DNA from: Chromera velia
Lineage: Eukaryota > Sar > Chromeraceae
DNA: 30,000 bases
Assembly: GCA_018398765.1 (NCBI GenBank)
Contig: JAHBMJ010000985.1
Span: forward strand, 1-30,000
Direction: 5' to 3'
The translations under genes and the position numbers were made by a program. Every line of letters begins with the position of its first letter. Position 1 is the first letter of the stretch. The notes beneath the pieces are model-generated. The model was given only the letters and a program-made list of their open reading frames with translations, was not told the DNA's origin and made no database searches. Below, piece after piece: positions 1 through 9,447 of this stretch.

Positions 1-132
1 TGTATAAATGTATATATATTTGGGTTTGTATAAGTTGACTAAGATGTCGAAAGGAAGACAAAGGGGAAGTAAAGAATGTAGAGATGTATAACAGGGAATT
101 AGCAGAGAACAAATGATACTTAGCCTTGGGTC

Positions 133-138
133 TTTATT
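133..138 (-). terminator. Polyadenylation signal AATAAA in the 3' LTR
   Basis: The minus strand reads AATAAA, about 115 nt downstream of the TATA-like box and about 190 nt before the LTR end. It is a suitable signal for ending the genomic RNA at the end of R. The same hexamer is at 15953-15958 in the 5' LTR. Confidence 0.4.
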
Positions 139-486
139 AGACTGTAGCAGATCTTGTTGGTCTCGATATTTGGACAGGGCTTCGCCGCCTGGGAGGTTTT
201 TGTACTCTAGGAAGGCGTTTCTGATGGAACGCTTTAGCTTAAAGCCCGCTAGGGGTATTTATGGATGCTACAGGACGTAACTATATTAGCAGAAAGGACA
301 AGAGACTGTTAGAGTCTCCTCTCTGGTATGTTCTAAGTGGAATGCCTTAAGGTAAGATATTTTCTTAAAGGTTGGTAGGAAGGTTTATGAAAGAAGATTT
401 TAGAATTCTGGTTGGAAGGACGTGACTTTTTGGTCTGTTAATTCTTGTCAAAACTTTTTATGATTGTGAAAATGTTGTGCACGACA

Positions 487-766
487 AGTCTTTCGGGAAG
501 TCTTTCATGCAGTGATACAGGCTATTGTGCGGTGATACAGGCCATCATAAAGTCTTTCACGTGGGTGGAAGTCTTTCATTACGAAGTCTTTCATAGAGGG
601 AAGTCTTTCATCACAAAGTCTTTCACAAGAGGAAGTCTTTCATCATAAAGTCCTTCACAGAGGAAGTCTTTTATCACAAAGTCTTTCACAGAGGAAGTCT
701 TTCATCATAAAGTCTTTCACAAGAAGAAGTCTTTCATCACAAAGTCTTTCATAAGAGGAAGTCTTA
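487..766 (-). repeat. Tandem repeat array in U3 of the left LTR
   Basis: The 10-mer AAGTCTTTCA occurs 12 times exactly and about four more times with one change. Occurrences alternate with AAG/GAGG spacers to give a roughly 31-bp higher-order unit. In element orientation it reads TGAAAGACTT and lies upstream of the TATA-like box, so an enhancer-type role is plausible but inferred. The right LTR carries the same array at 16307-16586. Confidence 0.85.
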
Positions 767-942
767 CGGATGATATGTGGTTTTTAAAAACAGGTAGTTA
801 AGAATTGAACCCCAGACCTTTTGATTATTAATCGTATACGTTAACCAATATGTCATAAATGCTAAGGCTGTTTTTCTATTTGATTAGATCTTAGTCTGTC
901 TGATCCTTTTATATTTTTATAGTATAAAAGTTCAACAGAACA

Positions 943-957
943 TATTTCCCTTTCTCA
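943..957 (-). other. Polypurine tract (plus-strand primer site)
   Basis: Directly inside the 3' LTR the minus strand reads GAGAAAGGGAAATA before the TGTTCTG start of U3. Adjacency to the LTR and purine content match the known RNase-H-resistant primer for plus-strand synthesis. It fixes the inner boundary of the element on this side. Confidence 0.8.
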
Positions 958-2485
958 GGACGCCATTCCACGGGCGTTTAATACTGACCCTTCTTTAAAT
1001 GTTTTTTTTTTTTCATTTATTTATTTAAACTGCACTATCATAAGGATATCTAAAGTTATAGTATTTTGTTTCAGTTTTTAATTGGCCATAAATAAGAAAC
1101 CTTGCACCGAGTGTTTATGCATGAGTCGATCGATTTTCGTTCCTTATACGATTCAGTGTGAAGCGCGGATATAACATATATTTTGAAGACAGAACATATT
1201 TCTTTTTCTTATTACCTTGCTTATTTCTGATGTTCGGGTCGACTTGAGTATTTCTTTTTGTTTTCTGGTATATAAAAAAAAAAAAAAAATCGGGTGATTT
1301 ATGCGAAGAGGTTCAATTTTGCTTTACGGGGATACAATTTTTCTAACCGGCTCCTTTTTTTTTTCATGCGTGCCTTGTTTAGTGCGTGCATGATGTCCTT
1401 ATCTCTTTGTGGGCCTTTCAATTTTTATCCCCAACCGATTCCATGTATTGCACGTCCATACATTTTCCTTCCGTCTATATATACATGCTTGTATGCATGC
1501 ATTATTCAAATGGCAGTTCTCCTTTTATGTTGTTCTTCTTTTTCTTCTATCTGTGTATCACTTCTTGTCTTATTTCTTGGTGTTCTAAACAAGGAGGTCT
1601 TCTTTTATTTAGGTGGATATTCAATGAGAGGGAGGATGGATAGTGAGAGGAAGTGGTGAAGGGAGGGAATGGCAATCATGTCCCTTCATGTCTCCCTTGT
1701 ATCTGTTTCATCATTTCTTCCCTTCGGGCCTGCCTTATACCATTATGAAACAGGCATTTGAAGCGGGAATGTGAGGTTGTGATATGTGTTGTGAGGGTGT
1801 GTGTAGGAAGTAGGTGTTTGGGATGGTTGTGGCGATCTGTTGCTTGGATTTTCGACGGAAGACTTGGGTTGGTGCCGACAAGGCGTCTCTGCGTAGATGG
1901 AATATGGGTGACAAACCAGGTGTGTCATAGTCAGGCAGGGCTTCTTTTTCTCTTTTTGGATCGTGCTTGATGTTTATGTTTGTGTGGTGGGGAATGTTTT
2001 TATGGGAGAGAAGGGAGAAAGAAAGAGCGAGTGAGTATGCGGGACCAAGAGCTGTCATTCGTTTAAGACAGTGCATCTGTGGCCTCATGCAACAGTTGGG
2101 TGGGATTTCCGTTTCTTTTCCATTCTAATGCATCCCCCCAACAGCAGGGTTAGAAGCATAAAAAGGCGAGTGGGATAAGTCGATTGTGTTTGAAGAAAAA
2201 AGAAGAGTCAGAAAGGAGAAAAAGAATTACTGTGGCCCGTTTTTCATTGTTTATGGTTGGAGACAATGAAAAAAGGGAATCAGACAGCAATAGCAAGTTA
2301 GTAGACGAGAGAGAGACGGCAAGCGTGTTTCACTTCCGAGTCCAGATGAAAATTGAAGAAGAAAGGAACTCTTTTCTCATTTTTTGTTACTCATGGGGAG
2401 GCAGTGAGACGCAAAGAAAAAGAGGTGTGAGTTGGCAGCACCAGCGGACGGTAGAAAGAGAGGAGAGAGAAGTAATCATTTCCCA

Positions 2486-2745
2486 GCTTTATTCCCCCCC
2501 CTTTTTTCAAGCCTTTTTTGTTCCCTCCTCGTATCTCCCTTGTGGTAATTATCTTCCCCTCTTTCTCTTTTTCTCTGTTCTTATGCAAAATAGTGCGATG
2601 CAGAGAAAAAAAAATTTTTTTCACCTTTATTCCCCCGCCTTTTTCAAGCCTCTTTCGTTCCCCCCTCGTGTTTCCTTTGTGGTAATTATCTTCCTCTTTT
2701 TCTCCTTTTTTTCTGTTTTTGTGCAAAATAGTGTGATGCAGAGGC
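2486..2745. repeat. Two-copy tandem duplication, about 136 bp unit
   Basis: The units start near 2486 and 2622. Both read through CTTTATTCCC, TTCAAGCC, CTTTGTGGTAATTATCTTCC or close variants, and a GCAAAATAGTG.GATGCAGAG end. The copies differ at several positions and by small indels in pyrimidine runs, so the duplication is not very recent. Confidence 0.75.
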
Positions 2746-2918
2746 GGATTACAGGGGACAGCAAGAGCAAAGATTAAAAGAGGAAGGATCATTAACTGAG
2801 GTGCAAAAAAAATGTGAGTCTGAGATTGCATTGATCGTTTGTCTGGCTGATTTTTTCTTTCTTTGCCCCTGGCGGAGAAAACGAAACTCATGTATAATGA
2901 GGAGACGGGGTGAAGGGG

Positions 2919-2921
<3 letters not shown>

Positions 2922-2963
<42 letters not shown>

Positions 2964-2987
2964 AGAGGGAGAAAGAGAGAGATACAG
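2922..2987. repeat. GA-rich microsatellite
   Basis: This is a (GA)n tract with GAAA and GGGA interruptions, inside the retroelement's 3' region. It has no coding meaning. Confidence 0.85.
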
Positions 2988-4435
2988 AACACTATGGACA
3001 GGTAACAAAAGATTGAGCAAGGAAAGAGAATGAAGGAGGAAGAGGAGTTGAAGCGATACACAGCGCACCGCACCTTCCTTCTTTGTATTCCCTTTTTGAC
3101 AAAGTGTAAAAGTGAGGCAATTCAACCTCTGCCTGCCATTTTTTTTTATCTTGGGTGTCCGACCTCCTCAGGCTCTTTACTACTGATGCCACTCTTCTTG
3201 TGCTTGTGCAGTGCAACCTATTCATCAGTCTCTTCGCCATCAATCAAACGGTGGGAACGTTTTTCTTTTTTTTTTGTAGGGCAGTCTTTTCCTTCGTCTT
3301 GTGTGCAAAGATCGAAAACATCAAACAAGAGAGAGAGAGAGAGACTGCATGCCAAACTTTCCTTTTGTTCATTGAATCGACAGTCAGTGGAGTTCCGATG
3401 CACTAGGGAAGAGAGGACGGAAAAGAAAGAGAGGAAGGTGAAAGTGACGGGGCTTTTGAGTAGGGAAAGAAGAAGAAGGAATGTGGGGGGAAAGAAAAGG
3501 AAAAAAAAAAAGGAAAGAGAGTGATAGGGAGAAAAGAGAGAGAGGAGAGATGAGAATAGGTGAGAGTAGAGGACACAATTTATTCTCTGGGGTGCTCTGC
3601 CTCCTGTGTGTCAGCGAATTCTTGATCTTTCCTTCGTCAATATTTTATTCAGAGATCATGGACATCTTTTTTTTCCCTTACCTCCAGGCACTACTTTTGT
3701 TGAGGATCAAGCGGACTGTTCTTGTTTCTCAGAAGCGATGAAGAGAACAATTGAACAGTAAAGATGAAAAAAAGAGAAAAAATGATGAAATAACTTTAAA
3801 GGGAGGAGCTTAAGAAAGGGAGAAAAGACAAAATCAAAAGATTGATCGAGGAACAGTGAAGTCTCCTTTTTGCAAGTGGAGGATGACAGAAAGCCAAGCA
3901 AGATCCAAGCAAGAGGAAAGAACTTCTCTTTTCAGACAGTTACTCACTGAGTCCCCCCCCCTTTTTATTATCTTTACTGTCTGCAGCTGAGGGTGAGTTA
4001 AAGCCGGCTTGTTGTGGTTTTAAGTCTTTGGTCACCGTTGGCTTCCGTCTGTTTAGAAGAGAATAGACCGTCGTATGGCAACGAGATGAAATAAAATAGA
4101 TAAAAATAAAAGAAAAGAAGAGTGGGAGAGAATAACACAACCTAATACAAAACCGGAGGATGTACGGAGGGGAGAGTGGGAAAGAAAGAGGAAAGGGTAC
4201 CTTTTTTTTTTTCTTTTCTTTCCTTTCCCGTTATTCTCATTCGCTTCTCTCCTTTTCCCTTCCCTTCCCCTTTTTCTGTATGCCTTTCCCCTTTCTTTCT
4301 TTCCCCCCCTCTTCCGTTCTTCAGGTATCCTCAGGTGGCTGCTCTGCCCGTCACCATCCTCATCCTCCCACAGTTCGGACAGTGGGGGTTCGCAAATGAG
4401 ATTCCCCCTGTGGAGGTAAAGGGGAATACGGCCTT

Positions 4436-6937
4436 TCACCTCGCACAGAGATGATCCTCGTCCTGGAGACAGAGGCCGGGCATATGCCCTACTCTCATCA
4501 TGTCTCCATTTACCAAGTAGAACCAGGGGCCACCCATAAAGGTGTACAACGACTTATTGGTGGGGGAGGACGCGTCTATCTGGAGACGGAATCGGGGGGA
4601 TGGGATTTCTCGTCCTCGTAGTCTTCCACAAAGGAGTCGCGCAGCCCGTAGTCATCCCTAGTAGGACTCTGTACCTCTTTGTCCCTTCTCCTCAATCCTT
4701 TACAGATTTCTCTGGTTGCCTTGGTGGCTCTCCATGGGAAGAACCGGTTTTCGGTTTCTTTTCTGAACTGAACGCTGGCTACTGAGGTAACTGCTGGAGG
4801 TGGATGCGTAGGGGAGGTCGTTGAGCACATACGGAGGCAGGGGGCTGAAGTGCTCGAAGCCGCAGCTACTGCAGTTTCTGCTTGGGGCCTGCCAGTGGGG
4901 GACTGGTGGGCTGAACACATTTCTGTATCTTGCTGTTCTGCCATTCTTTTCAACTCCTTGTGGACAAGTTCCCTTGTTATTGGCCCCGTCTTTTCATCAG
5001 TCGATTGGGCCCTCTTCAGCGTGCGGGCTCTGTGGAGAGCCTGGGAGAGGGGATCGAGGAAAGCAACTCCTCTTCTCTGAGGAGGGTGAGAGAGGGGGTC
5101 GGTCTCCACCTGAATGGGATCGGAGGGGGTGCCTATAGAGAGTGTATGGTTGAGGGCGAAATGCCCTCTTTCTGAGGGGAAGGGAGTTACTCGGAGAGGT
5201 CTCTCTTCAGAGGGCTGAGAGATTTGTCCCTCGACGAGGGAACGTCCGGTCAAGGAATTGAGAGGGACAGTTAGGTGGAATGGAGAGTCACGGGGATTGA
5301 GAGGGGGGTCAACGTCCATGTCATCCCCCATTTCCTCTGCTAACCCTGCGTTGAACCGATCGTAGTCTGATGCAAGGCCGGTGCCGGGGAGGAAAGGATT
5401 CTGTATTGGGTCGTCCTGGGGAGGGAAGTGAGGGGTAGTGGGGGGAAAGATGGCATGAGGGAGAAAGTCGGGGGGCTGATCGATGTGAGGGAAAGGCCTG
5501 GCGGCTGCTGCTGTTGTGTACTGTTGTTCGATGTCTTGAGGCGGGGCTGAAAGGGGAAAGGTGGCATGAGGGAGAAAGGCAGGAGGCCCAGCGATGTGAG
5601 GGAAGGCGGCTACTGCTGTTGTTGACTGTTGCTCGTAGATCTTTCATCTCCTCATCCTCCTCTTTTTCCTCATTCTCCTTGTCGTCGTCGATGTCTGCTT
5701 CATTAGCGTCGCCTTCTGAGAGGGGATGAAGGGGCTCCCGATAATGGGGCCCCGGGCCTTCCATGTCGCTGTGTTCTTCCTCTCCTTCCTTGTCAGCCTC
5801 AGAGGACTCGTCGTCCTCTCCGCTGTAAGGGACAAGTTTGTCAGTAGGAGGCAGAGGGCCTTCAGCCTCATGGGCTGAGGCTGCCGCGGCGATCTCGGAG
5901 GGAGGGGGGAATGAGTCTGCCTCTTTTCGTGTGAGGGGTCTCGCTCCCATCGGAAAGGTCATTTCTGTAGGGGTGGGGACTCCCTGGATGAGGGTGTTGG
6001 CAATAGGATTGAGTTTCCTCCAGTTTGTGTCCTCGAAGAGATGATGAGGCAATAGTCCGAGGGCTCGGCTGTTGGGATAGTGCGCCGTGCCTAACCCGTG
6101 GCGTGCGGTCGGGTCGTTGTATGTTGCCCTTTTTCCTGGGTGGCACAAGCCCCACCCCAAGTCCTGCGCTTTCGAGTAGCGCACTCCTGTCACCAGGAGC
6201 AAGCCAACCTCGTTCTCAGGATCGGCGAAGGGGTCTATGATGGGATCCAGTTCGTCAATCCGCTTCTTGTATTCATCTGGGATGCCATCGATGTTGTCGG
6301 CATTAAAAGGGAAATTCCTTTTCTTGATGAACAGCATGGGTTGGCCCTCATCGAGCACTCCCACCGTGTAGGTGGTTTCGATGTATTTCAGCACACCCAC
6401 GGCGTTCTTTGCGATGAAGAAGGAATACTCCTTCATGGCGTTGTAGTTGCTCTCATCTGGTTTGAGTTGGTCCATCTGGTCTGAGAGCTCCTCGTACCGT
6501 TCATGCTGCTAGAGGATGAGCTCTCTAAGGGCTTGCACATCACAGTACATCATGAGGTGGATAAAGCAGCAGGGGGTTCTTCTGTTCCATCCAGGGTATG
6601 CACTTTCTCTCTTTCCCCCCGGCCACCGGGTATTTGAGATGTCGTCGATGCTCCTGAACAGAAGAGAATACACAGAAGTACAAGTATTTGATTTAAAGAA
6701 ACATTTCTGATTGTTGTGATGAAAAGGAACAATCTTTGCTTACCATGAGAGCATGCTCTTGAGCTTACCAAGTGCCTCGTTTACACCACCCCTGTTGACG
6801 ATTGATCTAGGAGGATTGAGAAAGTAGACCGAGTCAAGCACGAAAACTCCATACTTTTTCACATAGGCATAGCAGATTCTGCTTTTGCCTTCTTTCTTAA
6901 TGACCAACTTGAACTGGCCGTCAGCAGTAGACATCAT
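4436..6937 (-). pseudogene. Unrecognised accessory gene downstream of pol, with intron, decayed
   Basis: Exon 1 is 6937-6744 (ATG at 6937) and exon 2 starts at 6653. The 90-nt intron has donor GTAAGC, a pyrimidine-rich tract and TTCTGTTCAG, and splicing restores one frame across the junction (Trp codon). Exon 2 reads through TAG at 6511-6509. It then covers a globular-looking segment (AMKEYSFFIAKNAVGVLKYI, ELDPIIDPFADPENEVG), a strongly acidic tract and two Pro/His-rich tandem units (FPHI..PP.FLPHA). A further region contains DYDRFNAGLAEEMGDDMDVD, and the C-terminal part contains FMGGPWFYLVNGDMMRVGHM. One-base frame changes occur near 5629-5645 and 4605-4618. Coding-like sequence also extends upstream of 6937 to about 7090 with an in-frame TAA. 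The orientation matches gag-pol. No known family, signal peptide or transmembrane segment was recognised, so it is not an obvious envelope gene. Confidence 0.6.
6654..6743 (-). other. Spliceosomal intron inside the retroelement
   Basis: This 90-nt GT-AG intron lies on the minus strand, with donor GTAAGC at 6743 and a pyrimidine-rich CTCTTCTGTTCAG acceptor ending at 6654. A second GTAAGC donor sits 25 nt upstream (6768) and would put the product out of frame after about 30 codons. Because the intron is in the sense of the genomic RNA, it survives retrotransposition only if unspliced RNA is packaged. Confidence 0.65.
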
Positions 6938-8237
6938 ATTAGAAAAAGTTTTTAGTGAGAAATTGTCAGAAGTAGTCAAAAGGGACCAATTTTATTCAAT
7001 TCCGGTTGATTTGAATATCCTTGATCCTGCAGGTAGTCCTAAGTCAACTGAGACCAGCCGATTGATACCAGGAGAGGGGTCTTTGGAAGGTTAGGGAAGG
7101 TTTGGGACTTGGGTTACTATGTTTTCTGTGCGGAGGGCGGCGGTGGTCTTCCATTGCATGGACCCTGCCCGGGCCGCTTGGTGCAAAGTCTTACGCGCGG
7201 CAGGTCCTTCAGGAGCTCTTTCGAAAATCTTTTGGTTGGCCCCGCATGGTTTGTTTGTGGGGCATGTAAAAAAACTCTGCAAGTACGCGTGCACGAACGT
7301 TTTTGTTTTTCGTGTTTTGGGAGGCTCGTACAGAGCAATTTTGCAAAAACAAAATGGTGCTTGAAATTGCTCGACTGCTTTCTATTGAGTGTTTGTTGCC
7401 TTCTTTGTTATAAATAGAACGAGGAAGTCATATGGGATCCTTTCCATACTTTCCATCGTCGCTCGACTTGGACTTTCTCTTGTTGGTCAGTTTTTGTTTG
7501 TTGTTTTATTATTCATAGTACTTTTGGCCAGGGCTGCGAGCTCTGTCGCTTTCTGCCCAACGAAAGAGGATTCTGGAGCGCAGAACGCATAGCTTCTGCC
7601 TCCCACTGCATCTCGTTTGTCTGGTTTTGTGCTGATTCCCCATGTTCTGCCTTTGCAGAAACAATCAAGCGAGTTTGTCTTTTTGTACTGGTGACCTTTT
7701 TAATGCTCTATGCCAGTTCTTGCTTCATGTTTCTTTCCGTCTCCTTTTGCTTTTGCAATGTTCTTGAATTGTTGCCTTTGTGCATGGCTCTGCATGCTTG
7801 GTGCAGGATTGTCTGACACCCAACAGCCTCGGGGGCTCACTTGACATGGTCAGTTGGTTGGATTCATTGGCAACTTATTGCGTTTTGTCACTCGTCCGAG
7901 TGCCTTGTTCTCGCTTGGCCGCACAGGGTCCTCTGTGGGCGGGGTGGATTCCTGTCCCTCTCTGGCAGGATCAGGGTCCCGAGGGAGTGTAGGGGGGTCC
8001 GCCCCGTCTCCTCTCAATCAGCACATGGGCCTTCCGAGACTTTGCCCGCGACTGTCCCTTCTCGGGGTCGCCTGTAGTTCTGAAGGTCCTTCTTGTTATG
8101 AAAGTTTACTCTAGTGGAGATTTGGTCTTTGTCTTGCAGACTAAAATCGTTCGTCATGCATTATTCATGTCAGTTTGTTGTTCATACAAAGGTCAGGGTA
8201 AAAAAAAAAAAAAAGGGAAGGAAGGTGGTTTTTCAGT

Positions 8238-8337
8238 TGTGTATGTGTGTGGTGTGTGTGTGTATGTATGTATGTATGTATGTGTGTGTGTGTATGTGTG
8301 TGTGTGTGTGTGTGTGTGTCTGTATGTATATGTATGC
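8238..8337. repeat. TG/TATG microsatellite
   Basis: This is about 100 bp of (TG)n interrupted by TATG units. Confidence 0.9.
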
Positions 8338-8831
8338 AGATCTTCTTGTGGTTTACTGATCGCGGCGGCGCCTCCGACAAGTCAGTAAGCCACAGTACTC
8401 CTGCTTTTATGCAATCATATTATGGGGTAGAGGAGTGTGTTTATTGGTATGCAGTTGAGTGAAAGGAGTGATCGGTGTGAGGCAGAGGTCCAGATAATGG
8501 TGCGTGAATGGGGTACAGAGGAGGAATACTAGGAGGAGAGGATCTCAGTTGTTAGTTAGGTTTGACAGAGAGAAGTAGAGTTTCAGGTAGGTCTGCAATA
8601 ATATAGAAGTGAAGAAAAGAAGGAAATAGATGGACAGCTGAGTATTAGGCATGAGGTTGGTAGTTGAGGATTTTTATGATTGGCCGCTTTTCGCATGTTA
8701 GTTTTTTTTTCAAGGGTGGCTCGATTAGCCTCCTTGAAAGATTGTTCGTTCTTCTTTTTTCTTCTTCCAGGGCGGCGGGCCCGGGCTGTCCTCGCCCCCT
8801 CCTTTTTCTTTTTCTTTTTTTTTTTTTTTGG

Positions 8832-8852
8832 AACGTTCTCGATTAGAACGTT
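8832..8852. repeat. Inverted repeat AACGTTCT-N5-AGAACGTT
   Basis: Perfect 8-bp arms flank the 5-nt centre CGATT, bordered by T runs on both sides. Each arm contains a GAAcgTTC-like block resembling the nGAAnnTTCn heat-shock element. It is also able to form a small hairpin. Function is unknown. Confidence 0.6.
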
Positions 8853-8982
8853 TCTCGTAAACTTTTTTTTTTCCTATTGTCTGCAGGAGAATTTTGACGA
8901 TTTTGGCATGCCTTGGCGTCTGCGGGGCTTCATGTCTGGCGTCTCGAGAGCGCGAGGGCTTGCCTGGGCTCTCCTAGTTTTT

Positions 8983-9447
8983 CTAGTCTTTCCTGTTTAG
9001 GTATTCTTCGACTTTTTCAGGACACGACATTTCTGTCTCCTTAGTCCAATATAGACCTCCATAATCTGTGTATTTCAGTAGATATTCCACGTTTCCGTTT
9101 CGTATTCTTCTTCTAAATACTTTTTCTACGTCATATTCTTTCTTGTCTTCCCCTTTCTTTGCCCGTTTTCTTGCCTTCTGCTCTTCGGCCGTAGATTTTC
9201 TTTTCCCTCTTCTCTGCCTTTTTGTCGTTGGGTTCTCATTGTCCTCCAGCTCTCTTCCTTCAATGTCACTTTCCGTGTCATCCTTTATTTGTTCATTCTC
9301 GTCAACTTCTTCTGTGTCCATCTCTTCATAGTCAGCCTCCATTGCTTCATTTTCCTTCATGTTTCGGGAGAAGAATGGTTTTAACCTCTTGCCGTGCACT
9401 ACCATGGTCTGGTTTGCTCCTGGTTTTCTTAATTTGGTGGCTTCCAT
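8983..9447 (-). CDS. Integrase C-terminal tail with chromodomain
   Basis: This is the continuation of integrase after a one-base frame change near 9445-9460. It starts with KLRKPGANQTMVVHGKRLKP, the usual link after the GPY/F-like region. A 60-residue acidic and then Lys/Arg-rich linker follows (KRQRRGKRKSTAEEQ). The chromodomain begins at EYDVEKVFRRRIRNGNVEYL and ends at CPEKVEEYLNRKD before TAG at 8985-8983. Chromodomains steer chromovirus integration to particular chromatin by reading histone marks. Here the usual 'KW' aromatic of the cage is Tyr (LKYTDY), as in divergent chromoviral chromodomains with incomplete cages. The linker is long compared with most chromoviruses. Confidence 0.85.
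   Translation of the reverse strand: MEATKLRKPGANQTMVVHGKRLKPFFSRNMKENEAMEADYEEMDTEEVDENEQIKDDTESDIEGRELEDNENPTTKRQRRGKRKSTAEEQKARKRAKKGEDKKEYDVEKVFRRRIRNGNVEYLLKYTDYGGLYWTKETEMSCPEKVEEYLNRKD

Larger units (their letters stand above)
1..942 (-). repeat. 3' LTR, truncated by the window edge
   Basis: This matches 15821-16762 base for base in length, with 19 substitutions (16 transitions, 3 transversions) and no indel. The outer 55 bp corresponding to 15766-15820 lie left of the window. It ends in CAGAACA at 942, and the polypurine tract follows immediately. The first 294 positions are identical between copies and all differences lie from 295 onward. Confidence 0.95.
958..4435. other. Element interior, 3' non-coding-looking stretch
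   Basis: I see no supported gene here. The sequence is biased into long purine and pyrimidine tracts (for example 2922-2987, 3420-3560 and 4160-4320). These create many long but low-complexity reading frames on both strands. It includes a tandem duplication at 2486-2745. It lies between the accessory gene and the polypurine tract and belongs to the element or to a degraded nested insertion. Confidence 0.5.
7091..8982. other. Element interior between accessory gene and chromodomain
   Basis: I see no convincing gene. Frames are short on both strands. The stretch has several plus-strand acceptor-like motifs (pyrimidines then CAG at about 7671, 7806, 8138, 8770 and 8887), but no frame joins across them. 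It holds a TG microsatellite (8238-8337), homopolymer T runs and a short inverted repeat at 8832-8852. It is probably spacer or remnants of nested sequence. Confidence 0.45.

Noticed and set aside
487..766. CRISPR-like array of repeats
   Set aside because: The spacers are themselves repeats of a few bases, the array lies inside an LTR and is duplicated with it, and the DNA is eukaryotic.
785..850. Functional tRNA gene in the LTR
   Set aside because: The T-stem and acceptor stem do not pair, and the anticodon stem is mismatched. Only box-like similarity remains.
2391..3125. Long minus-strand reading frame of 244 codons
   Set aside because: It is composed of Leu/Ser/Phe and Lys/Glu runs from GA/CT simple sequence and a tandem duplication, with no motif or splice partner.
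4053..4439. Minus-strand frame starting MKGRIPLYLHRG as a separate gene
   Set aside because: Its N-terminal part is a shifted continuation of the decayed accessory gene, and the rest is Lys/Arg simple sequence.
4436..6937. Envelope-like gene, which would make the element an endogenous retrovirus
   Set aside because: No signal peptide, transmembrane segment or fusion-type motif was seen in any frame of the region.
7116..8120. Possible plus-strand multi-exon gene with pyrimidine-CAG acceptors
   Set aside because: No set of donors and acceptors gave a continuous frame, and the products show no recognisable motif.
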